A stretch of 64,000 nt of DNA, from contig NZ_CP063849.1 of assembly GCF_015277775.1 (NCBI RefSeq), forward strand, positions 8,323,501 to 8,387,500, read 5' to 3'. How positions within the stretch are numbered: position 1 is the stretch's first letter; each line of letters opens with the position of its first letter. Source of the DNA: Paludibaculum fermentans. Its GTDB lineage: Bacteria > Acidobacteriota > Terriglobia > Bryobacterales > Bryobacteraceae. The translations under genes and the position numbers were made by a program. The notes below the pieces were generated by a model. That model was not told where the DNA came from. It made no database searches and was given only the letters and a program-made list of their open reading frames with translations. This document shows positions 46,060 to 56,000 of the stretch, piece by piece.

Positions 46060-47028
46060 TCAGCGGTAATCCTCATAACGGCCCTCGAGCCCTGCCTCGC
46101 TGACCTCCGTCATGAAACGCCAGACGTCCGGGCGCGATCCATCCAGGTCCAGGAATCCGTACCCGGCGGCCAGCTCTCCGGAACTGACGGATCGCTGGTT
46201 CCATCTGGCCCGCTGCGGATCGCAAGCCAGCGCGACAACCGCACGCCCCGTAAATCGCGGCGTCTCTGAGAGTGCGAAATCCGGTGGGGCCCCCGGTCCG
46301 CTGCGCTCACCTTCCGCTTTCAGCGAATCCCTCCAGTTTTCTTCCGACACGCCGAAGTGCTCGAGCATGATCTCGGAACGCATCCAGCCCGGCGTAATCG
46401 CCACGGCCGTCCCTTCATGCTGCGCCAGTTCGTGGCCTTGAGAGTAAGCCAAACGGTTCACCGCCACCTTGGCCAGATCGTAGTAGACCGAGATTCGATA
46501 GTGCGATGCGTTGTATTCGCTCGTGCCGTCAGTCACCTCCACCAGCAGGCCGCCCGGTCTCTGAATCAGCAGCGGCAGCAGGAAGTGGGACGTGATCAAG
46601 TGCGTATCCACTGCCAGGTGCAGGATGCGCAGGCCCTTTGCCAGGTCGTGCTCCCAAATTGGTGTGTTCCAATCCGCGGGCCCACCCTTCAGCAACTCGC
46701 CGCCCCAGATGTCATTCACCAGCACGTCGATGTGCCCGTACTCGTTCTGAATCCGCGCAGCCAGGTTCTCCACCTGTGCCGGATCCAGATGGTCCATCAC
46801 CACGGCAACGCCCGTGCCGCCAAGCTCAGTCACTAGTTCGGCGGTCTCCTCAATCGTCTCCGGACGGTCATACTCAGACCGCCTGCCGCGCGTGCTGCGC
46901 CCTGTGCAGATCACTGTGGCTCCTGCCTCGCCCAATGCCGCTGCGATGCCGCGCCCAGCCCCACGGGTCGCTCCTGCTACCACGGCAATCCGTCCCCTCA
47001 ATGCGTTCGGATTTAGCGACCATGTCAT
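46060..47028 (-). CDS. short-chain dehydrogenase/reductase
   Basis: A 322-residue SDR. The NAD(P) turn is AGATRGAGRG (18-27). The basic residues just after (TGRSTRGRRS) favour NADP. The catalytic Tyr/Lys lie in YYDLAKVAVN near residue 200. The N-x-W pattern NDIWGG replaces the usual NNAG, as in a subgroup of SDRs with longer C-termini. The C-terminal extension after ITPGWMRSE includes a conserved RARWNQRSVSSGELA. Substrate unknown. The ATG at 47028 has GGAGAT upstream; the longer frame from 47088 lacks a ribosome binding site. Confidence 0.85.
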   Translation of the reverse strand: MTWSLNPNALRGRIAVVAGATRGAGRGIAAALGEAGATVICTGRSTRGRRSEYDRPETIEETAELVTELGGTGVAVVMDHLDPAQVENLAARIQNEYGHIDVLVNDIWGGELLKGGPADWNTPIWEHDLAKGLRILHLAVDTHLITSHFLLPLLIQRPGGLLVEVTDGTSEYNASHYRISVYYDLAKVAVNRLAYSQGHELAQHEGTAVAITPGWMRSEIMLEHFGVSEENWRDSLKAEGERSGPGAPPDFALSETPRFTGRAVVALACDPQRARWNQRSVSSGELAAGYGFLDLDGSRPDVWRFMTEVSEAGLEGRYEDYR

Positions 47029-47163
47029 GGCAAGTATCTCCTGATCCCAGTAGTAACAGACGAGGCTTGTGATTTCGGTAAATCTCAACTCCGCATCACC
47101 TCGGCGAGAGGCGAAAGTCCGGCGTGGGTCCAGCCCGCACTGCCTGCGCTAAACTTGGGGCAG

Positions 47164-49062
47164 ATGTGGTGCCCCCCGTTCTCCACTGCGGCACCGCGCC
47201 GCGCCTTTCACTGGGCCGCGCCGGCGCTTCTGCTCCTGCTTCCTGCCGCTGGGCCTGGACTCCGTGCTCAACGGCCTCTCCCGGACCAGGACATTCTTCA
47301 GTACCTCAGCCAGACATCGGCCTGGTACCGAAATGTGGCCGCCGTTGTCCAGTCGCCAACCGATTCGACGCAAACGGTCTTCGCCGGCGCATTGCGCCAA
47401 AGCTCCATCGACACGGTCCGGCTGGCCTTTGAATTCGCACGAGCGCAAGCCGCCATTCCGCAGGCGACTACTTCGGAGAATCCGCCACCGGACGCCGCGC
47501 GCGGCCGCACACTGGCGCAGTCCGCCGCGGCGGCGGCGCAGCGGGCCGAACTGTCCCAGGCGGAGCTGGACCGGCTGAATCTCCAACTGCAATCAGCCAG
47601 CGGTGCCGGCCGGGCGCGTCTGCAGGCACTGCGGGACGAAGTGGCCAGTGAGGCCAACTTCGCCAAGGCGCGCCGCGACGCACTCCGCAATCTCATCGGC
47701 TTTCTCAGCGCACCGGACGAGGGTGGACTCGGCGCCAAGATCCTCACCTTGGAACGCTCCATCCCCGAAGCGGCGCCTGCCCTGAAGGGGACGCCCGAGC
47801 CTGCTCCCGCCGCTCGTCCAGCCGCCACGCCGGACTTTCATCCGGAATCCTCGGGGATCGTGGGCCTCACGGCGGAAGTCTTTTCTCTCTCCCAGCGGAT
47901 GAACCAGTTGGAGCGCTTGTCCCAGGAGACGGAGGCCCTCCGCCAGTCAGCGGAGAAACTTCGCGGGCCGCTGCGCAGCGCCTTGCGCGAAGTGATCAGG
48001 CGGGGCGATGCGATTACACAACTGCCCGAGTCCTCGAACATCGAGGCCTTGAACACCCAGCGGAAACAGATCGATGCTCAACTGGCGCGCTTCAAGCAAC
48101 TCTCCGCATCCTCCAGTCCGCTCAGCGAGCAGGCGGCCCAGATCAACTCCAGCCGCGGCCGCATCGTGGAGTGGCGCCGTGCTCTCGGAGAACGCTATAA
48201 CTCCGCGTTGCGCTATCTCCTGCTGCGCATCGTCATGCTCGCCGTGGCCCTGCTGCTGATTTTTGGGCTCTCTGAACTCGCACGGCGCGCCACTGTTCGC
48301 TACGTGCAGGATCTTCGCCGCCGCAGGCAGTTTCTTGTGCTGCGGAGGATCGTGGTCGGCTGTGCTGTCGCCTTGCTGATCATCCTCAGTTTTGTCACGG
48401 AATTCGGATCGCTGGCTACCTTCGCCGGCTTCTCCGCCGCCGGCATTGCTGTCGCCATGCAAAGCGTGATTCTCTCCGTCGTCGCCTATTTCTTCCTGGT
48501 CGGGCGCTGGGGCGTGCGTGTCGGAGATCGTGTCACCGTCTCCGGCGTCACCGGGGAAGTGGCCGACGTAGGACTCTTCCGGCTCTACCTGCTGGAACTC
48601 GGTGGTTCCGGTCCGGCACTGGAGCCGACGGGCCGCATCGTCGTCTTTCCGAATGCCGTGTTCTTTCAGCCTTCGGCGATGTTCAAACAACTCCCCGGCA
48701 TCGACTACGTCTGGCGTGCGGTCATTCTGAAATTCCCTGGCCGGGCCGATTACGCGCAACTGGAGCGCCGCCTGATGGACGCAGTACAAACGATCTGGGC
48801 GGAGTATCGCGATGTTGTCGAGCGCCAACACGGCAACTTCCAGTCTTCCCTGCTGGTGCACACGGAAGCACCGCGGCCGGAAAGCCGCATCCGCTTCATC
48901 GATGCGGGCCTCGAGATCACCATCCGCTACCCGGTCGAGATCCGCCGCATCGCAGAGATCGACGACCGCGTCACACGGGAGTTCATCCAGTTGCTGGACG
49001 CCGAGCCCGCACTGTCCGGCAACGAAGGCGCCAAGTTCAAGATCGAATCCGTGGCAGGGTAG
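47164..49062 (+). CDS. MscS-family mechanosensitive channel with long coiled-coil periplasmic domain
   Basis: A protein of about 632 residues. A signal sequence is followed by a periplasmic, largely coiled-coil region (to ~residue 345) rich in Ala, Gln, Arg and Glu. Two or three membrane helices follow (LRIVMLAVALLLIFGLSEL; IVVGCAVALLIILSFV). The pore-lining helix is GFSAAGIAVAMQSVILSVVAYFF, leading into the MscS beta domain (VRVGDRVTVSGVTGEVADVGLF) and a C-terminal alpha/beta domain. It should release solutes on osmotic downshock. The start is either ATG 47164 or a TTG three codons before it; neither has a strong ribosome binding site. It converges on the VWFA-protein gene. Confidence 0.85.
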   Translation: MWCPPFSTAAPRRAFHWAAPALLLLLPAAGPGLRAQRPLPDQDILQYLSQTSAWYRNVAAVVQSPTDSTQTVFAGALRQSSIDTVRLAFEFARAQAAIPQATTSENPPPDAARGRTLAQSAAAAAQRAELSQAELDRLNLQLQSASGAGRARLQALRDEVASEANFAKARRDALRNLIGFLSAPDEGGLGAKILTLERSIPEAAPALKGTPEPAPAARPAATPDFHPESSGIVGLTAEVFSLSQRMNQLERLSQETEALRQSAEKLRGPLRSALREVIRRGDAITQLPESSNIEALNTQRKQIDAQLARFKQLSASSSPLSEQAAQINSSRGRIVEWRRALGERYNSALRYLLLRIVMLAVALLLIFGLSELARRATVRYVQDLRRRRQFLVLRRIVVGCAVALLIILSFVTEFGSLATFAGFSAAGIAVAMQSVILSVVAYFFLVGRWGVRVGDRVTVSGVTGEVADVGLFRLYLLELGGSGPALEPTGRIVVFPNAVFFQPSAMFKQLPGIDYVWRAVILKFPGRADYAQLERRLMDAVQTIWAEYRDVVERQHGNFQSSLLVHTEAPRPESRIRFIDAGLEITIRYPVEIRRIAEIDDRVTREFIQLLDAEPALSGNEGAKFKIESVAG

Positions 49063-49082
49063 GGAAGTTGCCAGGCTCCGCC

Positions 49083-51143
49083 TCACTCCAGGTTAGGACT
49101 CAACAGCAGCTCGAAATCCATCCAACTCGTGGCCGCGTTCTGTTTCTTCTTGCCGGTCTTGTCCGTCACCAGGACTTGCAGCAAATAGTAGCCTGTCAGC
49201 AGCGGCGGACCCAGCGTCAGCACGCCCGTCATCTGCCGTAGACCTGCCGGGCCGTCTTCCGCCATAACCTCCTTCGGCGGAGTATGAAACACCAGGGACC
49301 CGTCGCGGTATAACCGCAGCTCTGTCTCTACTCTCGCGCGTGCATTGAGAATCCGGTACGAGTACGCGACCTTCTGGCCGTAGCGGAAACGGCGTAGGGC
49401 TGGATGCCCGCCGGTCTGCTCCACGAGTGCATCATCCCCGCTGCCGCCTGCCCCCAGTTTCTGTACCGTGTCATTCGTGGCATTCAGTAGAACGACCCCC
49501 GAAACGGCCAGTTGGCCCTTCTGCAGGGCAGGGACTTCGACGAATTGGTTGGCCGACCCAATTTTCCCCGACATCGCATCCCTCACCACGACCCTGTACT
49601 GGAAGGGCCCCGGCACCTTGAGCGGGTGAGTGGTGGTATACATCAAACCTTCCTTCAAAAGACTCTCGTACACTGGTCCCCTCGCGCGTACCGTGTAAGT
49701 ACGGTCCAGCCGGTTGACCGACGGCCCGGCCTCTCCCACTGCCACTGTAATCACATCCACGACCGCCCTTCTCCATCCGTCGGCTTCCTCGGCGAAATAC
49801 AGGCTTTTGGCGTCGATGTGGACCATCGAGAGAATACTCGGACCGCCCTCGGGTTCATCGTCGAACCAGGACGTCAGGCGGACGGGTACTTCCGCGGCGT
49901 GAAAGGGAGACGCGAATGCCGCGGCGATGCTGTCTCCTCGCGTCCTTGGCGCAGAGCCTTCCGGAACGTCCGCAGTTCCCAGAAAACCGGCCCGCGTGCG
50001 AACTTGCGTCCCCGAGCGTAGCACCTTCACGTTGATGCGATGGAAGAGTGGCGCGCCACGGACTTGTTCGAAAGTGCCTGGCTCCGCCCGGTAGCCGATC
50101 AGATAGTACCCGGACTGATCCTCAATCGACTGACGCGCCAGCTTCGCCAGATCATTGTCATCCTTCAGGAAAAGCCCGCCGGTCTGCTTCGCCAGATAGT
50201 TCAGTCCCGCCTGGCTGTCCAGGAGCACAGCCTTCTCTCCCTGATCATGTTGGATCCGGTCGACTGGTTTTGCCGCCTCGACAGTGGGTGGGCGACGCGA
50301 GTCTGCGGAAAATCCCTCAGGCGCAGCAAGCGGCCGGACGTCCACCGTGTAAATGACCACGCCCGATCGGTTGGCCGCGTCAGCCAGATGCCGCAGATGT
50401 TCTGTCAGGTAGGGGTTCCCAAACCGGTTCATTGTAAGGCCCTGCGAAAAGAGGATGACTGATTTGCGGCCAGGCAGGCCGCGAAGCCCCCCGATGATGT
50501 ACTGGACCGCGCCCATCGTGCCGCTCGTGAAATGTTGACGGGCCCATTCCTGATCCCGTTCATCCACAACCGGTGTGAATCCTCCGAAGTCCGAACTGCT
50601 CGCAGCTCGCGAGCTCAGATTGAAGCGCAACCGTTCAATCGCGGCATGCAGGATCCTCTTGTCCGAGGTGAACTGCTGGAACGCAGCCGCGCCGCGCCCG
50701 GTGGTGAGCACAGCCACGAGGTCGTCGGGCTGCATGTCTTCATCGACGAACTTCTTCAAAGCGTTGCGGACGCGGGCCGTGCTTTCGAACGACAGTCCAA
50801 GATCATCCACGACCAGCGCGTAAGTCCGCTGGATGTCTTTGGCTCTCACGCTCGGCGGCGGCGTCATCTTTTCCGTCGGCGCGGTCTTTAGCTTGCTCCC
50901 CGCCGGCGGAGTCGGACTCCCTGCGATGAACGAAACGTGAGTGATCTTCTGGCGCCTTCCATCCTGCCGGATCTCAAATTCCTCAGGCCGCAGATCGGTT
51001 ACATGGCGGCCACGCGAATCCGTCACGACGGCGTCCACCTGCACCAGTTGCACGTCAATCCGGAGCAACGGCGTACTGGACTGCGGTGATTGTGAGACGA
51101 GGGGGAGGGTAAGCAGTGCGGCAAAGCATAGACGGGGAAGCAT
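49083..51143 (-). CDS. secreted VWFA-type protein of the acidobacterial family
   Basis: A 686-residue protein with a signal peptide (MLPRLCFAALLTLPLVSQ). Residues ~25-75 have the leading block VQVDAVVTDSRGRHVTDLRPEEFEIRQDG typical of acidobacterial VWFA-related proteins. A VWFA-like domain (~110-310) follows: YALVVDDLGLSFEST in place of the classic DxSxS, then LPGRKSVILFSQGL and VVIYTVDVRPL. The metal-binding site is therefore degenerate. The C-terminal half is beta-rich and ends in the DKTGKKKQNAATSWMDF segment. Function unknown; such proteins are probably extracytoplasmic adhesion or interaction modules. Confidence 0.85.
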   Translation of the reverse strand: MLPRLCFAALLTLPLVSQSPQSSTPLLRIDVQLVQVDAVVTDSRGRHVTDLRPEEFEIRQDGRRQKITHVSFIAGSPTPPAGSKLKTAPTEKMTPPPSVRAKDIQRTYALVVDDLGLSFESTARVRNALKKFVDEDMQPDDLVAVLTTGRGAAAFQQFTSDKRILHAAIERLRFNLSSRAASSSDFGGFTPVVDERDQEWARQHFTSGTMGAVQYIIGGLRGLPGRKSVILFSQGLTMNRFGNPYLTEHLRHLADAANRSGVVIYTVDVRPLAAPEGFSADSRRPPTVEAAKPVDRIQHDQGEKAVLLDSQAGLNYLAKQTGGLFLKDDNDLAKLARQSIEDQSGYYLIGYRAEPGTFEQVRGAPLFHRINVKVLRSGTQVRTRAGFLGTADVPEGSAPRTRGDSIAAAFASPFHAAEVPVRLTSWFDDEPEGGPSILSMVHIDAKSLYFAEEADGWRRAVVDVITVAVGEAGPSVNRLDRTYTVRARGPVYESLLKEGLMYTTTHPLKVPGPFQYRVVVRDAMSGKIGSANQFVEVPALQKGQLAVSGVVLLNATNDTVQKLGAGGSGDDALVEQTGGHPALRRFRYGQKVAYSYRILNARARVETELRLYRDGSLVFHTPPKEVMAEDGPAGLRQMTGVLTLGPPLLTGYYLLQVLVTDKTGKKKQNAATSWMDFELLLSPNLE

Positions 51144-51396
51144 GCTTAAATTCCGCCCATAGTCTATCACTTAATTGCATATTTAGCCGCATGAATAGAA
51201 GTGTCTCTTGTGGCAAGAAAACGTGTAGCACATTAACTATTCGAATCAGCTCTGTCGGCTCCTTGTCTCTGTAATCAGTGTTCTGTTTCCTCGTCGCGAC
51301 AGCCTCTCTCAGGGGGTTTTGGGCGAGATGAAGTGATCACCCGTCAGGCCTGCTGTGCTCACTGCAAGCCTGGCATTCCGCCCCATCCGGCGGTTC

Positions 51397-51810
51397 TCAC
51401 GGCCTGGGCCGTTCATGCAGGATCATCCACGACGTTCCAAACCTGTCCCGCAGCATGGCAAACCGGAAGGCGAAGAATGTCTCTTCCATCGGCATGAAGA
51501 TCTGGCCTCCTTCGCACAGCAATGCATAAATGCGTTCAGCCTCTTCCGTGCTGTCGACATTCAGGGAAAGATACACGCTGCGCATCGGCTGAAACCGGTC
51601 CGATGGCACATCGGAACCCATCAGTTCTGTCTCGCCAATGTTCATCCGCGCGTACATGATGGAATCCTTCCACTCCGGAGGAGCTCCTTCCGGATTCGGC
51701 TGTTGCTCACGGGTCAACATCATCGTGATCTGGCCGCCGAGATGCTCTTCGTAAAAGCGAAAGGCCTCGCGGCAGTTTCCGCCATAGTTTAGATAAGTAT
51801 GCAGCTTCAT
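51397..51810 (-). CDS. PhnB-like VOC (glyoxalase-fold) protein
   Basis: A 137-residue protein of the vicinal-oxygen-chelate superfamily, PhnB/YjdN-like branch: KLHTYLNYGGNCREAFRFYEEHLGG, then YLSLNVDSTEEAERIYALLCEGG and RDRFGTSWMILHERP. This fold serves lyases, dioxygenases and antibiotic-binding proteins; PhnB-like members often lack known activity. The ATG at 51810 starts the first strand; eight residues of longer frame are unlikely to be used. It is divergent from the dehydrogenase gene, across ~175 bp. Confidence 0.85.
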   Translation of the reverse strand: MKLHTYLNYGGNCREAFRFYEEHLGGQITMMLTREQQPNPEGAPPEWKDSIMYARMNIGETELMGSDVPSDRFQPMRSVYLSLNVDSTEEAERIYALLCEGGQIFMPMEETFFAFRFAMLRDRFGTSWMILHERPRP

Positions 51811-51985
51811 AACTTGTTCCACTCCTCCACACATGTGCTCACTGTGCAGCCGGAATAATTCGCGGGCCGCCGCCCTACATCATCTCCCATCCACAGTCCG
51901 CCGTTTCGCAAACTACGGCCAGGGCTACGGGTGCTTTCGCGCCTGGATTGTGGGACGATCATTCGAAAACAGGCAGGGAAGTACC

Positions 51986-52972
51986 ATGAGAGCTGCCGTC
52001 TATTCCCGTTACGGGCCCCCGGACGTCGTCCGCATCCAGGAAGTGGGAAAGCCCATTCCCAGGGACAACGAAGTCCTCGTCAGGATTCACGCCACCACCG
52101 TCTGCGCCGCCGATTGGAGACTCAGAACGGCGGACCCCTTTCTCATCCGCTTCATGAACGGTCTCCTTCGTCCGAACAAGACCAAAATCCTCGGGATGGA
52201 ATTCTCCGGAACCGTGGAGGCGGTTGGCCCGGCCGTCACCCGCTTCGCACCAGACAATCAGGTCTTCGGCGGCACCGGCTTTCAATTCGGAGCCCACGCC
52301 GAATACGTCTGCCTGCCGGAAGCCGGAACGTTGGCCGCGAAACCGGAGAACATGACCATGGAAGAGGCCGCCGGCGTCCTCTTCGGAGGTTTTACATCCC
52401 TTCATTTCCTGCGAAAAGCGAACATCCAGGCCGGACAAAACGTGCTGATTTATGGCGCATCCGGCAGTGTGGGTACTTTCGCCGTCCAACTGGCCGTCCA
52501 CTTCGGAGCACGGGTCACCGGAGTTTGCAGCTCCTCCAATGTGGACATGGTTCGATCTCTCGGTGCGGCCGCGGTGCTCGACTACACCAGGGAAGACTTC
52601 TCGAGCGCAGGCCCTGTATACGACATGGTGTTTGATGCAGTCGGCTATAGCGGCTTTGAGCGCAGCCTGAGGGCCTTGAAGCGCGGCGGTTACTACGTTC
52701 GGGTCGGGGGGTCCGGGAAGTTCCTGGCAATACTGATGGGCGCCCTGCAAGGCATATGGGTCTCCGCCACCGGAGCCGCCAAAGTTGTCGGAGGCGTGGC
52801 CGCCGGCAGCCGCGAGGATCAACTGTTCCTCAAGGGGCTAATTGAAGCCGGGAAGCTGCGTACCGTGATAGACCGCTTTTACCCCTTGGACGAGATCGCC
52901 GAAGCTCACCGTTACGTGGAACGCGGACACAAGCAGGGCCATGTGATTATCGTCATGGACCCGCCACGATAG
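51986..52972 (+). CDS. medium-chain NAD(P)-dependent dehydrogenase (quinone oxidoreductase-like)
   Basis: A 328-residue MDR protein. The GroES-like N-terminal domain (MRAAVYSRYGPPDVVRIQEV; LGMEFSGTVEAVG) is followed by the nucleotide-binding domain with VLIYGASGSVGTFAVQLAVHFGA. The zinc-binding cysteines of alcohol dehydrogenases are missing, so it belongs to the zinc-free zeta-crystallin/quinone-reductase group. It would reduce quinones or enones with NADPH. The longer frame upstream of the ATG at 51986 has poor composition and is not used. Confidence 0.87.
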   Translation: MRAAVYSRYGPPDVVRIQEVGKPIPRDNEVLVRIHATTVCAADWRLRTADPFLIRFMNGLLRPNKTKILGMEFSGTVEAVGPAVTRFAPDNQVFGGTGFQFGAHAEYVCLPEAGTLAAKPENMTMEEAAGVLFGGFTSLHFLRKANIQAGQNVLIYGASGSVGTFAVQLAVHFGARVTGVCSSSNVDMVRSLGAAAVLDYTREDFSSAGPVYDMVFDAVGYSGFERSLRALKRGGYYVRVGGSGKFLAILMGALQGIWVSATGAAKVVGGVAAGSREDQLFLKGLIEAGKLRTVIDRFYPLDEIAEAHRYVERGHKQGHVIIVMDPPR

Positions 52973-53033
52973 CAGTCTGAGGCGGAAGCCCCGCTAGCCG
53001 CCGGGCGAGGCAGCCACACTACCGCCTGTGGGG

Positions 53034-53062
53034 TGGAGCGCCTGGCGTTCCCCAGCGCTCCA
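53034..53062. terminator. hairpin between convergent dehydrogenase and RCC1-protein genes
   Basis: TGGAGCGC at 53034-53041 pairs with GCGCTCCA at 53055-53062 across 13 nt. It sits in the 126-bp gap between the convergent genes. No T tract follows, so its role as terminator is weakly supported. Confidence 0.4.
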
Positions 53063-53098
53063 TCACGAACCAGCCCATGCAACTGCGGATGCCGGCCA

Positions 53099-56000
53099 TT
53101 ACGGAACGGACCAGGCGCCGGTCTTTACCCACCCGGAATCCCGGGAGAGCGGATCCAGCGTCCGCTGGTACAGGTTCTTGGCTCCGGACATCGGCGCCTT
53201 CAGCGTAACGGGCACATACACAATCACCGTACCCGACGGGTGAGTGACGCCCGAGAGAGCGGGGTTGATCGAACACGCGCTGCTGTCCAGCGCGTTCGAG
53301 GCCGTGCCCGGGCTCACCGGACCCAGGAAGAATCCCACGTCGCTGGAGTACATCCACAGGCCATTGCCCGCCTTGTCATAGTGGACAAAGCAGAAGGGCT
53401 TGCCGCCTCCATCGGGGCTCGCGGCGATCAGGAACTGCGACCAACCCGCGGTCGTGTCCTCATACCCCACAGGGTCCGGATACAGCAGTGTGAAGGTCTG
53501 CGCCCCGTTCGAGCCCGATCCCGGCTGGACGCTCATCGTGCCGAGTGGGGCCGCCGAGGTGTTCCAGGTGCCGCGCTGCACCCACCCGGTGTCGAACTGG
53601 CTCAGCGTCTGCGCTCGCAGATAGACGTTCAGGCCGGCCGCGGCTTTAAACGCCACACGGGCGTTAAAGGTGAGCGTGTTGCCGCTCTTTGCCACCGTCG
53701 AGGTCTTCGTATTCAGGCCGCAGAGCTGGTTCTGCAGCAGCGCGCTGGCGGCACCGGGCTGGACCGGGCCCTGAAAGAAGCCGCCGTCTCCATAGACCCA
53801 GAACCGGTCGCCTTGTACATCATAGTGGAGGAAGCAATACGGTTTCCCTCCGCCGTCTGGCGCCGCCGCCAGCAACAACTGGACCCAGGCAAGATCGCGG
53901 TAGCCGAGCCCCGCGGAGTAGGTGGCGCTGAAGGCGGCTGCCGCGCCGGAGCCTGACGCGGGCGCAAGGCTCACCACGCTCGGGTACGGGTCGTAAATCG
54001 CAAAGTTCGCCGTGACCGCGAGCGGACTCTGAATACTGAGTAGTTGCGGATTGGTGGCTCCGCTGAGCGCCCCGCTGAAACCGGTGAATCTGTGCCCGGG
54101 CGCGGGTACACCCGTAATCTGGACCTGTTGATACCCGTCGTACCAGCCATCCGCGCTGGCGGGCGACACGGCGACACTCCCGTCGGAACTGGGGTAGGCG
54201 GTCGTCGTGAGTTTATACCTTGCGCCGTAATTGATGTAGTAGGTCGCGTTCTGCGTGGGGGTGATCGTGCGAGTGAGGCCCCGGTATCCGCCATCCCAGG
54301 ACTGGTAGATCAGCTGCGTCCCCGGATCCACCAACGTCGGCACGGACGAAGTCGTCACAACGTGAGGTTGGCCGATCGTCAGTTGCAGCACCTGCGATCC
54401 CGTATATGCGACGCCGTCCACGCTGAATGATCCGCCGGCCGGTTGCGTGTTGAGGAAGATCGAGATTCTGGGCGGGCCGGAGAGGACGGCCTCGCTATGT
54501 TGCCCGCCCGCGGCGATGGCGGTGATCCCTGCCAGTCCGGCTGGAAGGCTCGTCTGGCCGGAAGTGTTCCCGCCCCAGGCCACCAATGTCCCATCCCACT
54601 GTAATGCCAGCGCGTGGGCAGTACCGGCGGATAGGGTCCTGATATCCGTCAGGCCGGCCGGCATCCCATTGAGGATGCTTGCCGGGTTGTTGCCCCACAC
54701 GACCGGTGTGCCGTCATCCAGCAGCGTGGCGCTGAATGAGGCGCCCGCCGAGACCGAAACTGCACCCTGCAGGTTGGCCGGTACACTACTCTCTCCGTCA
54801 GCGTTGCTGCCCCAGGCGACCACCGTTCCATCCCGCAGGACTGCCAGGGAATGGTCGCCGCCCGCCGCGATCGCAACGGCATCACGCACCGCGGCCGGCA
54901 CCGTCGCCTGGCCGCTGCCGTTCGCGCCCCAGGCCACCACGGATCCGTCGCTGGTCAGCGCCAGGCTATGCAACTGCCCGGCTGCGACCGCGATCACCGT
55001 GGGCAGGGAGGTTGGCACTGTCGCCTGGCCGCTACTATTGTCACCCCAGGCCACAACACGGCCGTCCGAAACCAGGGCGAGCGTGTGATAGCCGCCAGCC
55101 GCAAAGGCAACTGCAGTGGAGAGATTGGCGGGAACCTGCGTCTGCGATTTCGAATTATCGCCCCACGCCACCACCTTGCCGTCTCCTAATAGGGCGGCGG
55201 TGTGCGCCAAACCGGCGGTGACATCGACGATATTCATCAATCCCGCCGGCGCCGTGATCTGACCCGCCTGGCCCGCTCCCCAGCCAACTACCGAATTGGT
55301 ATTCGTGTAAACAGGCTCCGACGACCGGACGCCGCACCCCGGGCAAACTGAGGGGATGGACAGGCCGACCGCCTCGCTCCCGCTTGTGAACGAGGGTAAC
55401 TGAGACACGATGAGGATAGCCGGATACGCCTGGCCAGGAGCCAGTGAATCCGACCGGCTGCAGATATTCTCAGCACAAGCCCACCCCGCACCAGTCATCG
55501 ATGCTGTCCGGGATGAGTCGAACCTCACTTGCACGCCGCTCTGCGCGGTTGGTCCCTCGTTCACGACCCGTGCCACGTAGGCGGCGTTCTGTTGTCCGAG
55601 AATCAGGTGGTGCAGTGGCTTCAATGACAGGCGAACCGTGGCATTGGCCTGCGCCTGGAAGTTCGCCGTCAGGTTGTGCGATGCATTCATGACGACCCGC
55701 AGCGGATTCGTCGCATCCGTGCCGAGGGAATCGTAACTGAAGTTGGAAAAGAGATATCCGTTGGATGGAGTGGCCCTGACCAATACGGAGGCGCCTGCAT
55801 CGTACAGTGCAGTGGCCGGGCTGGCCGTTCCCCCGGCCCCGGATGAAATGATCAGACGGAACTTCGTCTTGAAAGTGGCTGTGTATACCGCGTCCGCCGT
55901 ACCGGTTGTGATGGTATGCGAGGCGGCTCCCCCATCGCTCCAGGCGTTGAAGTAATACTGTGTGTTCTGCGCTCCACCAGGTTGCGCGGCCGCTGTGGAG

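Noticed and set aside
47947-49086. 379-codon minus-strand frame opposite the MscS channel
   Set aside because: Compositional shadow without hydrophobic or catalytic features.
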